Assembly (NCBI GenBank): GCA_014377705.1
Contig: JACMPC010000003.1
Coordinates: 1-64,000, forward strand
Direction of reading: 5' to 3'
DNA length: 64,000 nt
DNA from: Dermatophilaceae bacterium
GTDB lineage: Bacteria; Actinomycetota; Actinomycetes; Actinomycetales; Dermatophilaceae
Under the pieces are notes generated by a model. It was not told the DNA's origin. It was given only the letters and a program-made list of their open reading frames with translations, and searched no databases. Below are positions 33,955-43,290 of this stretch, in pieces. The first letter of the stretch is position 1. Every line of letters begins with the position of its first letter. The position numbers were made by a program, and so were the translations under genes.

Positions 33955-34956
33955 GTGACGAAGCCGTCGCACATCTCGTCCGGTGTGCTCCTGGCAGTCG
34001 CGGCGGCGGTGCTGTTCGCGGTCAACGGCATCATCAGCAAGGTCGCGCTCCAGCACGGCATCTCCTCCCTCGAGCTCGTCTCCGCGCGCAGCGCCGGGAC
34101 CGCGGTGATCTTGCTCGGCATCACCGCCCTGAAGGACCCGGCGACGCTGCGGGTCAGCCGCCGCGAGCTGGGATTCATGGCGCTCTACGGGCTCACCGGC
34201 ATTGCCATGGTCCAGTGGCTCTACTTCGTGGCCATCCAGCGGATGCCCGTCGGCATCGCCCTCCTGTTCGAGTACACCGCGCCTCTGATGGTGGCGCTGT
34301 GGGTACGCTTTGTGCAGAAGCAGCCGGTGAAGTCCCGGCTGTGGCTCGGCCTGGCCTGCGCGCTGGGGGGACTGGCCCTGGTGGCTCAGTTCTGGAAGGG
34401 GATGACTCTGGACCCCGTCGGCCTGATCAGCGCGCTGGGCGCCGGGGCTGCGCTGGCGAGCTACTACCTGATGGGCGAGCACGGCCAGCGGGAACGCGAC
34501 CCGATCTCGCTGATGGGCTTCTCTTTCGGCTTCTCGGCCATGCTCTGGGCGATCGTCTCACCGTGGCCGGCATTCCCCTTCACCCGGCTCCCGCGGGCGG
34601 TCGACCTGCCCGGCATCCTGCCCGGCAGCGTCCCACTGTGGCTGTTGGTCCTGTGGATCATCGTGCTCGGCACCGTCGCGCCGTTCCTGCTCGTGCTCTT
34701 CGCCGTCGCGCGACTCGGCCCCGCCCGGGTGGGTCTGATCGGCATGCTCGAGCCTGTCGGCGCCGGCATCATCGCCTGGATCCTGCTCGGGGAGTCCCTT
34801 CGGGCGATCCAGATCGTCGGAACGGTGATCGTGCTGGTGGGGATCGTGCTTGCCGAGACCGCGCGCCAGGCTGGGGAGCACCTGCCCGACCAGGACGAGA
34901 CGAGCACCCGAGACATCGAAAGGACCTCTCCCCTGCCCAAGGGCATGGCGCCCTAG
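33955..34956 (+). CDS. EamA/DMT-family transporter
   Basis: The 333-residue membrane protein has ten predicted helices in two EamA repeats, with the conserved VNGIISKVAL and FEYTAPLMVALWVRF in the first and GLIGMLEPVGAGIIAWILLGE in the second. DMT proteins export amino acids or metabolites by antiport. GTG 33955 is used because it begins just before the first helix, but no ribosome site is clear. A TACGGT at 33868-33873 may be the promoter. Substrate is unknown. The gene runs toward purB with an 80-bp gap. Confidence 0.88.
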   Translation: MTKPSHISSGVLLAVAAAVLFAVNGIISKVALQHGISSLELVSARSAGTAVILLGITALKDPATLRVSRRELGFMALYGLTGIAMVQWLYFVAIQRMPVGIALLFEYTAPLMVALWVRFVQKQPVKSRLWLGLACALGGLALVAQFWKGMTLDPVGLISALGAGAALASYYLMGEHGQRERDPISLMGFSFGFSAMLWAIVSPWPAFPFTRLPRAVDLPGILPGSVPLWLLVLWIIVLGTVAPFLLVLFAVARLGPARVGLIGMLEPVGAGIIAWILLGESLRAIQIVGTVIVLVGIVLAETARQAGEHLPDQDETSTRDIERTSPLPKGMAP

Positions 34957-35036
34957 CGGCTCCCTCACCCGCAGGCAGCGCCCCCGCACCCGGCTGGGAC
35001 AGCCAGGACGGTCCGGACTCTGGGAGGATGGCGGGC

Positions 35037-36461
35037 ATGATCTCGCTTGCTGACGCATCCCCCCCCATCGCCCTTGGCGCTCTCGACGGCCGCTATCGCA
35101 GCACCGTCGCCCCGCTGGTCGACCACCTCTCCGAGGCGGCCCTGAACCGTGAGCGGGTCCGGGTCGAGGTCCAGTGGCTGGTCCACCTGACCACCGGCCA
35201 GATCGTCCCGAACGTTCGAGCTCTCACCGGCGGAGAACAGGCCAGCCTGCTCTCCGCCGTCGAGGACTTCGGCACCAGCGACATCGCCGAGCTCGCCGAG
35301 CTCGAGCGTCAGACGGTCCATGACGTCAAAGCCGTCGAGTACTACGTCAAACGTCGCCTCGCCGCGATGGGTGACGACGGCGCGACCGGCCTGGCGGCAG
35401 TCGCTGGGATCGCTGAGCTCATCCACTTCGGCTGCACCAGCGAGGATGTCAACAACCTCTCCTACGCGCTGATGGTCAAGGGCGCCGTCGAACAGGTCTG
35501 GCTGCCCCGGGCCACCGCCCTGGTGGAGGCCGTCGCTACCCTGGCCAGGGACCTGCGCGACGTCCCCCTCCTGGCCCGCACGCACGGTCAGCCCGCCACC
35601 CCCACCACCATGGGCAAGGAGATCGCGGTGCTCGCGTACCGGCTGCAGCGCCAGCTCGCCCGCATCGGTCGTGCGGAGTACCTGGGCAAGCTCAACGGGG
35701 CCACCGGCACGTATGGCGCCCACGTCGCCGCCCTGCCCGAGGCGGACTGGCCCGCGATCAGCAAGGCGTTCGTAGAGTCCCTGGGCCTGACCTGGAACCC
35801 GCTGACCACCCAGATCGAGAGCCACGACTGGCAGGCCGAGCTCTACAGTGACATGGCCCGCTTCAACCGGATCCTGCACAACCTCTGCACCGACTTCTGG
35901 ACCTACATCTCCATGGGCTACTTTGCCCAGGTGCGCGGCCAGGGCACCATCGGCTCATCGACGATGCCGCACAAGGTCAACCCGATCCGGTTTGAGAACG
36001 CCGAGGCCAACCTCGAGGTCTCCAACGCCCTGCTCGACGTGCTGGCCTCGACCCTGGTGCAGTCCCGGATGCAGCGCGATCTGACCGACTCGAGCATGCA
36101 ACGCAACATCGGCACCGCCTTCGGCCACTCACTGCTCGCGATCGACAACGCCGGTCGCGGCCTGGCCGGCCTGGACGCCGTGCCCGCCGCCATGGCCGCC
36201 GACCTCGAGTCCAACTGGGAGGTGCTCGGCGAGCCGATCCAGTCCGCGATGCGCGCGCTCGGTGCCCAGGGAGTCGAGGGCATGGAGAACCCCTATGAAC
36301 GCCTCAAGGAGCTCACCCGCGGCCGCCGGATCAGCGGCGACGACCTGCGCGAGTTCGTCAGCGGCCTGGGCCTGCCGCCCGACGTCGAGCTGCGCTTCCT
36401 GGAGATGACGCCGCAGACCTACATCGGTCTGGCCCCGCGACTGGTCGACTACCTGGGCTGA
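35037..36461 (+). CDS. purB: Adenylosuccinate lyase
   Basis: The 474-residue enzyme has the fumarase-superfamily signature GSSTMPHKVNPIRFEN, the catalytic His region ARTHGQPATPTTMGKE, and HFGCTSEDVNN. The long form, resembling E. coli PurB, is used by many actinobacteria. It acts twice in purine synthesis, splitting SAICAR and adenylosuccinate to release fumarate. GGGAGG (35022-35027) lies 9 nt ahead of ATG 35037; the ATG at 35028 abuts that site. Confidence 0.96.
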   Translation: MISLADASPPIALGALDGRYRSTVAPLVDHLSEAALNRERVRVEVQWLVHLTTGQIVPNVRALTGGEQASLLSAVEDFGTSDIAELAELERQTVHDVKAVEYYVKRRLAAMGDDGATGLAAVAGIAELIHFGCTSEDVNNLSYALMVKGAVEQVWLPRATALVEAVATLARDLRDVPLLARTHGQPATPTTMGKEIAVLAYRLQRQLARIGRAEYLGKLNGATGTYGAHVAALPEADWPAISKAFVESLGLTWNPLTTQIESHDWQAELYSDMARFNRILHNLCTDFWTYISMGYFAQVRGQGTIGSSTMPHKVNPIRFENAEANLEVSNALLDVLASTLVQSRMQRDLTDSSMQRNIGTAFGHSLLAIDNAGRGLAGLDAVPAAMAADLESNWEVLGEPIQSAMRALGAQGVEGMENPYERLKELTRGRRISGDDLREFVSGLGLPPDVELRFLEMTPQTYIGLAPRLVDYLG

Positions 36462-36556
36462 CCCTGGCGACCCCGCAAGATGAGCAGGCCTGTCCGAGAG
36501 CCGGTGCGGGGCGCGTGGACCTTGGTGCCATTGCCGGGCACTCGTGTGAGCGGCGG

Positions 36557-36988
36557 TCAGCGCGGCGGGTCCAGAAGCACCAACGGGATCACCCGGGTGG
36601 TCTTGGTCTGATAGCCGGCGTAGTTCTGGTGGTCGGCAATGACCAGTGGCCACAACCTCTCTCGCTCAGCAGGGGTGGCGATCCGGGCGCGCATCGGCTG
36701 GCTGGGTCCCCCCTGGAGCCTCACCCTGACGTCGGGGTTGTCCCGGAGGTTGAGGTACCACGCTGGTGGTTGGTCGTCGCCGCCTCGGGATGCCACCACG
36801 ACGAGAGCCGCACCCTCCTGCAGTGGTGAGGTGAGCATGACCGACCGGGGTTGACCGCTCTTTCGGCCGGTGGTGGTGAGCTCGAGCACGGGCATATCCT
36901 GCGCCGTCCAGCCGACTCGGCCGCCACTGATCTTGAGCAGAATTCGATGAGTTGCGTTCATGGCCTTGAAGCCGACGTCCGTGAGCAT
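36557..36988 (-). CDS. Deazaflavin-dependent (F420) nitroreductase-family oxidoreductase
   Basis: The 143-residue split beta-barrel protein has VLELTTTGRKSGQPRSVML and a WYLNLRDNPDVRV motif, marks of the Ddn/DUF385 family that uses cofactor F420H2. Members reduce nitroimidazoles, quinones or other electrophiles; the native substrate is unknown. TAGGTT (37000-36995) lies exactly 6 nt ahead of ATG 36988, so the message is probably leaderless even though the VOC gene precedes it on the same strand by 72 bp. Confidence 0.88.
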   Translation of the reverse strand: MLTDVGFKAMNATHRILLKISGGRVGWTAQDMPVLELTTTGRKSGQPRSVMLTSPLQEGAALVVVASRGGDDQPPAWYLNLRDNPDVRVRLQGGPSQPMRARIATPAERERLWPLVIADHQNYAGYQTKTTRVIPLVLLDPPR

Positions 36989-37060
36989 GCAAAGAACCTA
37001 TCGGCTGCGGGCCCCCAGGGTTGCCGGTCCGGCTCAAAGATGACGCGTGCGCGGTCCGGC

Positions 37061-37696
37061 TCAGATGGTGACGGGGCCTTCGGGCGTGTCAAAGGTGACG
37101 GCCTGCAGATGCGGGGTGCCCTCAGGCGGGACCCAGGTGAAGTCGATGACCGTCGAAGTCTGGTCAGCCGGAAGGCCGAGCCACTGGCAGACCCGCCCCG
37201 GTTCGCCGGCGATCTGCAGTCCGCTGATGGTGACCGTGGTCACGGCCCCCACGGAGGGGTGCACGCCCATGTCTTCCCACTGGATGTAGAACGGCAGCTC
37301 TGGGTCCGCGATGAGTCCCTTGACACCGAGCTGACGCCACCTGAGCTCGACGCCATCGGGGCGGTGCCGGTTGCCCGTAACGGCCTCGCGGCCCAGTCGT
37401 TGCTCCGCCTCGGACATGTCGTCGACGCAGACGACCCAGCCCAGCCAGCCGCCACCGGCCTCTGAACGCGCGCGGACAGCCTGGCCGAACGGGGCCTTGT
37501 CCGAGGCAGGGTGATCAAGCACCGAAACGACCTCGACGTAACGCTCATGGGCCAGCGGAATGATGATGTTGCGAGTGCCGAAACGAGGGTGGATGCCACC
37601 ATCGACCGCTGCTACGCCGAGCTTCTCGGCAAGACGCCGAGCCGTCGCCTTCAGCTCGTCAGGCCGGGCAGCATAGGAAACGTGGTCAACTCGCAT
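37061..37696 (-). CDS. VOC-family (glyoxalase-like) protein
   Basis: The 211-residue protein begins RVDHVSYAARPDELKATARRLAEKLGV and carries HPRFGTRNIIIPL and ERYVEVVSVLDHPA, as in glyoxalase-like domain proteins of the DUF/VOC group common in actinobacteria. His4 and Glu in YVEVV could bind a metal. Enzyme activity is not known. CACGAT lies 6 nt ahead of ATG, so its own leaderless promoter is possible. It lies between the TrmH gene's repeat and the F420 enzyme on the same strand. Confidence 0.82.
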   Translation of the reverse strand: MRVDHVSYAARPDELKATARRLAEKLGVAAVDGGIHPRFGTRNIIIPLAHERYVEVVSVLDHPASDKAPFGQAVRARSEAGGGWLGWVVCVDDMSEAEQRLGREAVTGNRHRPDGVELRWRQLGVKGLIADPELPFYIQWEDMGVHPSVGAVTTVTISGLQIAGEPGRVCQWLGLPADQTSTVIDFTWVPPEGTPHLQAVTFDTPEGPVTI

Positions 37697-37750
37697 AGGG
37701 ATATCGTGACACTTCGGGGGGCAAGGTTCCGCATCGGGGTCATTTGTACC

Positions 37751-37810
37751 CGGCCATCACCGGCCATCACCGGCCATCACCGGCCATCACCGGCCATCAC
37801 CGGCCATCAC
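37751..37810. repeat. Six perfect copies of a 10-bp repeat at the end of the TrmH gene
   Basis: CGGCCATCAC is repeated six times without change and a partial seventh copy follows. The block contains the stop codon (37797-37799) of the methyltransferase gene. As ten is not a multiple of three, copy number changes alter the frame and the C-terminal residues, but TGA recurs in the unit and would end translation within about three units. Confidence 0.85.
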
Positions 37811-38615
37811 CGGCACGGCGCTGCCGTACCGCCTCGTAGATCACCACGGCTGCCGACGTCGCCACGTTCAGTGAGTTGGCCCGGCCGGCCATCGGGATCC
37901 GGATCCGGAACGCCGCGGCCGCCAGCACCTCCTCGGTCAGCCCGTACTTCTCGGCCCCGACGGCGATCGCGATCGGCCCGGTGTAGTCCACCTCTGTGTA
38001 GTACAGGTCCGTGTCCGGCGTGGTGGCCGCAAGCGCGATGCCGTGCTCCGACAGCCACGCCAGCGCCTCAGTCGTGCTGGCCGACGCCACCGGCACCGAG
38101 AACACCGTGCCCTTGCTGGCCCGCACCAGGTTGGGATTGCTCCAGTCGGTGATCGGATCGACGGCCACCACGGCCTCGACCCCCGCGGCATCAGCGGTGC
38201 GCAGCATCGCGCCGAGATTGCCCGGCTTCTCCACCCCCTGGCAGAGCAGCGCCAGCGGCGCCGGTCCGACAGTGAGCTCGTCACAGGAACGCCCCACCGA
38301 GTCCACCACCGCCAGGAAACCGTCGGGGCCCTCCCGGTAGGCGACCTTCTCGAACGCCACCCGCCCCAGCTGCTGGGTGTCCGAACCCAGCACCTGCACC
38401 CGCCTGACAACGTCCTGCTGCGCGTCAGGGTCGAGCATGAGCTCGGGGCAGTGGTAGACGGTGCGCGGCACGACGCCGGCGTCCAGCGCCAGGGAAAGCT
38501 CGTCATACCCCTCGATGAGGGTGAGTCCGACCTCCTCGCGGGCACGCCGACGACGCAGGGACACCAGCGACTTCAGGCGGGCATTGGCCGGGGAGGTGAT
38601 GATGAGCTCGGACAT
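37797..38615 (-). CDS. TrmH/SpoU-family RNA 2'-O-methyltransferase
   Basis: The 272-residue enzyme has the SPOUT knot motifs 1 to 3: EKPGNLGAMLRTADAAG, AVGAEKYGLTEE and IPMAGRANSLNVATSAAVVIYEA. An N-terminal substrate-binding domain (LIITSPANARLKSLVSLRRRRAR) precedes them. It methylates ribose in tRNA or rRNA with S-adenosylmethionine; TrmH, RlmB and thiostrepton-resistance-like roles cannot be told apart. The last residues AGDGR are encoded by the 10-bp repeat block. Confidence 0.9.
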   Translation of the reverse strand: MSELIITSPANARLKSLVSLRRRRAREEVGLTLIEGYDELSLALDAGVVPRTVYHCPELMLDPDAQQDVVRRVQVLGSDTQQLGRVAFEKVAYREGPDGFLAVVDSVGRSCDELTVGPAPLALLCQGVEKPGNLGAMLRTADAAGVEAVVAVDPITDWSNPNLVRASKGTVFSVPVASASTTEALAWLSEHGIALAATTPDTDLYYTEVDYTGPIAIAVGAEKYGLTEEVLAAAAFRIRIPMAGRANSLNVATSAAVVIYEAVRQRRAGDGR

Positions 38616-38660
38616 AACCCGCCCAGCATGCCATCAACGGGCCTGTAGCAGAATGCCGAC

Positions 38661-39269
38661 ATGACCAATGCCGCGGGCTACGAACGATTCACGATCCAGC
38701 AGAGGGTCACGATGATGGTCAACCGCTACGAGATCCGGTCGGTGGAGGTCGATGGGGGCACGGGCGAGCTGATCGCCGTGGCACAGCAGAAGCGGATGGC
38801 GTTCAAGGAGCAGGTGATGTTCTACGCGGACGAGGCGCGAGCCCAGCCGGTGTTCGGCTTCAAGGCACGCCAGCGGATGGACCTGAACGCGACCTATGAC
38901 GTGACGGACCCGGCCGGAACGCCGATCGGCAGCTTTCGCAAGGAGTTCCGCGAGTCACTGCTGCGCTCCACCTGGCAGCTGGCCGCCGCCGACGGGCTCC
39001 AGGCCAGGGGCACGGAGCGCAACCAGGGCGTAGCCATCGGACGGCGCCTCTGGGAGTTCCTGCCCCTCATCGGCGACTTCCCCTCGCCGTTCCTGTTCCA
39101 CTTCGACTTCACCGCCCCGGATGGCTCGATCGTGCTGAGCTCAGTGCGTCGTCGGAGCCTGCGTGACCGGTATGACGTGGAGCTGCCCGCGATGCCCAGC
39201 GGCTGGCGGCTGGACTGGCGGGTTGGCGCCGCGATGGCTGTCGCCCTCGACGCCCTCCAGTCCCGCTGA
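38661..39269 (+). CDS. LURP-one/Tubby-C-like protein
   Basis: The 202-residue protein has the pattern of LURP-one-related proteins: RFTIQQRVTMMVNRYEI at the start, the repeated strands with FKEQVMFYADE, then FDFTAPDG and a C-terminal helix GAAMAVALDALQS. The Tubby/scramblase-like barrel may bind lipids. The bacterial role is unknown. CAGAAT lies 6 nt ahead of ATG 38661, consistent with a leaderless message. It diverges from the TrmH gene by 45 bp. Confidence 0.8.
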   Translation: MTNAAGYERFTIQQRVTMMVNRYEIRSVEVDGGTGELIAVAQQKRMAFKEQVMFYADEARAQPVFGFKARQRMDLNATYDVTDPAGTPIGSFRKEFRESLLRSTWQLAAADGLQARGTERNQGVAIGRRLWEFLPLIGDFPSPFLFHFDFTAPDGSIVLSSVRRRSLRDRYDVELPAMPSGWRLDWRVGAAMAVALDALQSR

Positions 39270-39312
39270 GACGCAGCCCCGCTGGAGAGCAACCAGGCCA
39301 ACGCCCGCGAGG

Positions 39313-40107
39313 TCAGCGCAGAAGTGACTTCAGGACGGGGACCAGGCCATCCTGGTCTACATCCAGGGTGACCTCGTCCGCGATGACCTTGACCTCATCG
39401 GGGGCATTGCCCATCGCAACGCTTCGAGCAGCCCAGTGGAGCATCTCGAGGTCGTTGCGCTGGTCGCCCACCGCGGTCGTCTGGGCGGGCTCGACCCCCA
39501 GCCGCCGTCGCACGATCTCCAGAGCCGAGGCCTTAGAAACCCCTTCGGGGTTGATGTCCAGCCACGCGGTGAACCCGACGGAGTAGTTCACCGAGTGAAG
39601 GCCGATCCGCTCCACCAGCGCCAGGAAGTCCTCGGCGGTCCCGGTCGGGCTGCGGAAGGTCACCCGGGTCGAGGGTGAGGACAACAGCTCAGCCCAGGGA
39701 ACGACGCGCACCTCACCCATCAGCTCGCCGTCAGGGAACGGCGCGCTCACCTTGAAACCGCCGCCGACCTCCTCCACGGCGACGACGGCGTCAGGCCAGG
39801 ACCCGCGCAGCATCTCCAGTGCCGGCGCCGGGTCGAAGGTCACGACCTCCAGGATCTGGTACCCGCCCGGCTCATCCGGGTCCAGCCTGAGGCTCACCGC
39901 GCCGTTGGAGCAGACCGCGAAGCCGTACTCCAGCCCCAGGTAGGAGGCGATCGGCATGGTGGAACCCACCGCGCGACCGGTAGCGATGACGACGTGCACG
40001 CCAGAGGCGGCAACCTCACGCACGGCCTGGCGAACCGTCGCCGACATCGAGCCGTCGCGCCGCAGCATCGTGCCGTCGAGATCGAGGGCGATCAGCCTCT
40101 TCTCCAT
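39313..40107 (-). CDS. Cof-type HAD-superfamily phosphatase
   Basis: The 264-residue enzyme opens with LIALDLDGTMLRRDG (nucleophile and acid aspartates in DLDGT), then VVIATGRAV and the C-terminal AVGDQRNDLEMLHWA. The large C2-type cap marks the Cof/IIB group, which acts on sugar phosphates, FMN or PLP. ATG 40107 lies 14 bp after the serS stop, so both are in one operon, an arrangement also known in mycobacteria. A frame extension upstream overlaps serS and is not coding. Confidence 0.91.
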   Translation of the reverse strand: MEKRLIALDLDGTMLRRDGSMSATVRQAVREVAASGVHVVIATGRAVGSTMPIASYLGLEYGFAVCSNGAVSLRLDPDEPGGYQILEVVTFDPAPALEMLRGSWPDAVVAVEEVGGGFKVSAPFPDGELMGEVRVVPWAELLSSPSTRVTFRSPTGTAEDFLALVERIGLHSVNYSVGFTAWLDINPEGVSKASALEIVRRRLGVEPAQTTAVGDQRNDLEMLHWAARSVAMGNAPDEVKVIADEVTLDVDQDGLVPVLKSLLR

Positions 40108-40121
40108 GCCCGCAGCCAGGT

Positions 40122-41402
40122 TCAGGGCGTCGGGGTCAGGACGTCGATTCCGAGGAACGGACGCAATGCGGCGGGGATGACGACGGAGCCGTCGGCCTGC
40201 TGGTGGTTCTCCAGAATCGCGACCAGCCAGCGAGTCGTGCCCAGCGTGCCGTTGACCGTCGCCACGTGGCGGGTGCCGTTGCCCTCGGACTGCGGGTCGC
40301 GTTCGCGGGTGTTCAGCCGGCGGGCCTGGTAGGTGGTGCAGTTCGAGGTCGAGGTGAGCTCGCGGTAACGGCCCTGGGTCGGCACCCAGGCCTCGCAGTC
40401 GAACTTGCGCGCGGCAGGACCGCCAAGGTCTCCGGCCGCGGTGTCGATGATCCGGTAAGGCACCTCGATCTTGGCCAGCATCTGACGCTCGCAGTCGAGC
40501 AGCCGCTGGTGCTCGGCCTCGGCATCCTCGGGCCGGCAGTAGCTGAACATCTCGACCTTCTGGAACTGGTGCACCCGGATGATGCCGCGGGTGTCCTTGC
40601 CATAGGACCCGGCCTCTCGGCGATAGCAGGCCGACCACCCGGCATACCGCTTCGGGCCGCCGGAGAGGTCCAGGATCTCGTCGGCGTGATAGCCCGCCAG
40701 GGCCACCTCGGAGGTCCCGGTGAGATAGAGGTCGTCTGCCTCGAGGCGATAGACCTCTTCCGCGTGGGAGTCCAGGAATCCCGCACCGGCCATGATGTCG
40801 GCCTTGACCAGCGTCGGGGTGATCATCGGGATGAACCCGGTCTCGACCGCCTGGGCGACGGCCATGTTGAGCAGCGCCAGCTCAAGGCGTGCGCCGACGC
40901 CCTTGAGGAAGTAGAAGCGCGACCCGCCGACCTTGGCTCCGCGCTCCATGTCAAGGGCGTCCAGCCCCTCGGCAAGCTCTAGGTGGTCCTTGGGATCGAA
41001 GCCCTCCGCGACGAAGTCCCGGGCCGTGCCAACAGTCTCCAGGACCGTGTAGTCATCCTCGCCACCGCTGGGGACGGCCTCGATGACGACGTTGGGGACC
41101 CGGCGGATCAGGGTCCCGAGCTCAACCTCAGCGGCGGCAACCGCGGCCTGAAGCTCCTTGACCCGGTCTGAGGTGGACTTGGCACTTGCGACCAGCGCGG
41201 CCTTCTGCTCGCCCTTCGCGGCGGCCACCTTCTTGCCGAACGACTTCTGCTCGGCCCGCAGCGCCTCGGACTCGGAGATGGTTGAGCGCCGTCGTTCGTC
41301 TGCCGTCAGGATCTCGTCGACCAGACCCTCGTCCTCTCCGCGGGCACGTTGTGAAGCACGGACAGCGTCGGGCTGGTCACGCAGAAACTTGATGTCGATC
41401 AC
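40122..41402 (-). CDS. serS: Seryl-tRNA synthetase
   Basis: The 426-residue class-II synthetase has the N-terminal coiled-coil arm, motif 2 ([28 protein letters not shown]) and motif 3 ([20 protein letters not shown]). It charges tRNA-Ser, and tRNA-Sec where present. GTG 41402 gives the family start [20 protein letters not shown] lies 7 nt upstream (41415-41410), so the mRNA may be leaderless; ATG 41414 is the alternative and would add MLGV. First gene of the serS-HAD pair. Confidence 0.96.
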   Translation of the reverse strand: MIDIKFLRDQPDAVRASQRARGEDEGLVDEILTADERRRSTISESEALRAEQKSFGKKVAAAKGEQKAALVASAKSTSDRVKELQAAVAAAEVELGTLIRRVPNVVIEAVPSGGEDDYTVLETVGTARDFVAEGFDPKDHLELAEGLDALDMERGAKVGGSRFYFLKGVGARLELALLNMAVAQAVETGFIPMITPTLVKADIMAGAGFLDSHAEEVYRLEADDLYLTGTSEVALAGYHADEILDLSGGPKRYAGWSACYRREAGSYGKDTRGIIRVHQFQKVEMFSYCRPEDAEAEHQRLLDCERQMLAKIEVPYRIIDTAAGDLGGPAARKFDCEAWVPTQGRYRELTSTSNCTTYQARRLNTRERDPQSEGNGTRHVATVNGTLGTTRWLVAILENHQQADGSVVIPAALRPFLGIDVLTPTP

Positions 41403-41479
41403 GACCCCGAGCATATCTTCGCCGCCACGCACGCCCGAACCCGATGACGGTCGCACGCCGGTTGCGTCGGCTACCGGGG

Positions 41480-42046
41480 TCAGCCGCGCACGTCGTGGAG
41501 ATGATGGATCAGGTCATGCAAGAAGTACCGGCCGAGGGTCTCGATCGTGAACCTCGAGCCGTCGGAACGCCTTCCGGTGCGTTGCCAGTCATCCGGGCCG
41601 ACGGACTCGAAGGCCTCGGCAGCCGCCTCGGCAGCTGCCCAGACCTCGACACCGACCGCCACCGGTTCCTGCTCGCCGTAGGCGTCAGCCAGCGCCGCGG
41701 CGTCCTGGTCCCAGTTCTCGAAGGCCGGGTCGACCTCGGAGAGCATGAGATAGACCCGCGCCTCGAACACCCGGCATACGTCCCGTACGTGGCAGGCATA
41801 CTCCAGCGGCGACCACACCCCTGGAGCCGGCCTGGCCCTGACCGCGGCTCGTTCACAGACGGCGGGCCAGCAGGCGGCCTTCTCCCGCAGCCACACCGGA
41901 ACACGCGGGCCGGGCACATCGCCGGCCTCGAACCCGCATTCGGGACAGGCCCTGTGCAGGACCCAGGCCCAGTCCTTGTCATCGGGGAGGATGGTGGTCA
42001 CATCGGTGTCGAGCGGGCCGTCGCCACGATCAGTGAAGGAGGTCAT
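41480..42046 (-). CDS. DinB-family protein with CxxC motif
   Basis: The 188-residue protein has a DinB four-helix bundle with the metal-site histidines in YACHVRDV and [12 protein letters not shown]. An N-terminal CPECGF could bind zinc. DinB-like proteins bind divalent metal and often use a thiol cofactor; the substrate is unknown. CAAGAT lies 6 nt ahead of ATG 42046, so a leaderless transcript is possible. It diverges from the diacylglycerol kinase gene with a 93-bp gap. Confidence 0.85.
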   Translation of the reverse strand: MTSFTDRGDGPLDTDVTTILPDDKDWAWVLHRACPECGFEAGDVPGPRVPVWLREKAACWPAVCERAAVRARPAPGVWSPLEYACHVRDVCRVFEARVYLMLSEVDPAFENWDQDAAALADAYGEQEPVAVGVEVWAAAEAAAEAFESVGPDDWQRTGRRSDGSRFTIETLGRYFLHDLIHHLHDVRG

Positions 42047-42139
42047 GGCAACATCTTGTCGGAAGTCCGGAGATCGCGCAGGTCATCCCGCTCGCAGGTC
42101 GCAGGAAAGTCCTCTCACCGCCTCCGGTAATCTCGCCTC

Positions 42140-43240
42140 GTGCTGACAGTGAACGCAGGAACGATCGCCATCGCAGTCTTCGTCCTGCTGTTGCTGCTCG
42201 CCTGGCTGCTCTACGCCACCTCGGGGGACACCATCGCCCAGGTGGTCGGCTCCCGCCGATTCGGTCGTCGGCGCCCGCCACGCGAGCATTTCCGCCCGCT
42301 GGGGGCCGGCACACCCGAGGCCCCCCGGAAGGTGGCCGCGATCATCGTCAACCCGACCAAGTTCGACAACCTCGCAGCGGTCCGGGAACAGGTCACCAGC
42401 GGATGTATGGCGGCCGGTTGGGCACAACCGCTGTGGGTGGAGACGACCGCGCAGGATCCGGGCACCGGCCAGGCCCGACAGGCCGTTCTGGACGGTGCTG
42501 CGGTGGTCTGCCCCCTGGGCGGGGACGGGACCGTCCGCGCGGTGGCGGCGGCGCTGGTCGGGACCGAGACCCCTCTCGGGCTGCTGCCTGGCGGGACCGG
42601 AAACCTGCTCGCACGCAACCTCAGCCTGCCGGTGGACTCCCTGGACGGCGCGCTCAAGGTGGCGCTAACCGGCCAGAACAAGCGGATCGATGTGGGCCGC
42701 CTGACCATGGACCGCTCCGGGGAGGATGAGCGTCCGGAGGAGCAGATCTTCTTGATCATGGCCGGCCTCGGCTTCGACGCGGCGATCATGGCTGACGCAC
42801 CCGAGCGTTTGAAGAAGACGGTCGGTCCGCTGGCCTACACTTTTTCCGGCGCCAAGAACCTGCGCGGCCCGCAGTTCAAGGTCCGGATCAAGATCGACGG
42901 CGAGCCCGAGCTCAGCCGCCGCACCCGCAGCGTGGTCATCGGGAACTGCGGCAAGATCACCGGCGGCCTGGTGCTCATGCCCCGGGCCGAGATTGACGAC
43001 GGCTGGCTGGATGCGGTGATCCTGTCCCCCGTGGGGGTGGTGGGCTGGGTCGCCCTGGCCGGACGGGTCATCTCCCGCAGGCGAAAGGGCCACGAGCGGG
43101 TGGACCACCACCGTCTGAGGTCGGTGGCCGTCGACTGCGACCGCCCCCAGGCCATCCAGATCGACGGCGACACCTTCGGTAGTGCCCGCGCACTGTCAGC
43201 CACGGTGGACCCCCTGGCGCTCGTCGTCCGGGTGGGCTGA
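42140..43240 (+). CDS. Diacylglycerol/lipid kinase family protein with N-terminal membrane helix
   Basis: The 366-residue protein starts with one membrane helix (IAIAVFVLLLLLAWLLY) and continues with the DAGK catalytic domain: VNPTK, the nucleotide loop LGGDGTVRAVA and LPGGTGNLLARNL. The C-terminal part has the QIDGD motif. It phosphorylates diacylglycerol, sphingosine-like or related lipids; the precise substrate is unknown. TAATCT (42128-42133) lies exactly 6 nt ahead of GTG 42140, so the mRNA is predicted to be leaderless. Confidence 0.9.
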   Translation: MLTVNAGTIAIAVFVLLLLLAWLLYATSGDTIAQVVGSRRFGRRRPPREHFRPLGAGTPEAPRKVAAIIVNPTKFDNLAAVREQVTSGCMAAGWAQPLWVETTAQDPGTGQARQAVLDGAAVVCPLGGDGTVRAVAAALVGTETPLGLLPGGTGNLLARNLSLPVDSLDGALKVALTGQNKRIDVGRLTMDRSGEDERPEEQIFLIMAGLGFDAAIMADAPERLKKTVGPLAYTFSGAKNLRGPQFKVRIKIDGEPELSRRTRSVVIGNCGKITGGLVLMPRAEIDDGWLDAVILSPVGVVGWVALAGRVISRRRKGHERVDHHRLRSVAVDCDRPQAIQIDGDTFGSARALSATVDPLALVVRVG

Positions 43241-43250
43241 ACCCAGCAGG

Positions 43251-43290
43251 CTCGAGCGAGTCAGGTCAAGCTCGAGCGAGTCAGGTCAAG
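43251..43290. repeat. Perfect 20-bp tandem duplication over the pheA stop
   Basis: CTCGAGCGAGTCAGGTCAAG is present twice in direct succession (43251-43270 and 43271-43290). The second copy contains the pheA stop codon (43281-43283) and the first supplies an identical stop 20 bp further on. Perfect identity points to a recent event. Confidence 0.8.

Noticed and set aside
34215-35036. In-frame extension of purB upstream
   Set aside because: It overlaps the DMT transporter in another frame and has no PurB homology; GGGAGG precedes ATG 35037.
37751-37810. CRISPR array
   Set aside because: The units are 10 bp with no spacers between them. No cas gene is near.
39313-40638. 441-codon HAD protein starting inside serS
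   Set aside because: The first 177 codons are the serS sequence read in another frame. The HAD nucleophile motif DLDGT begins right after ATG 40107.
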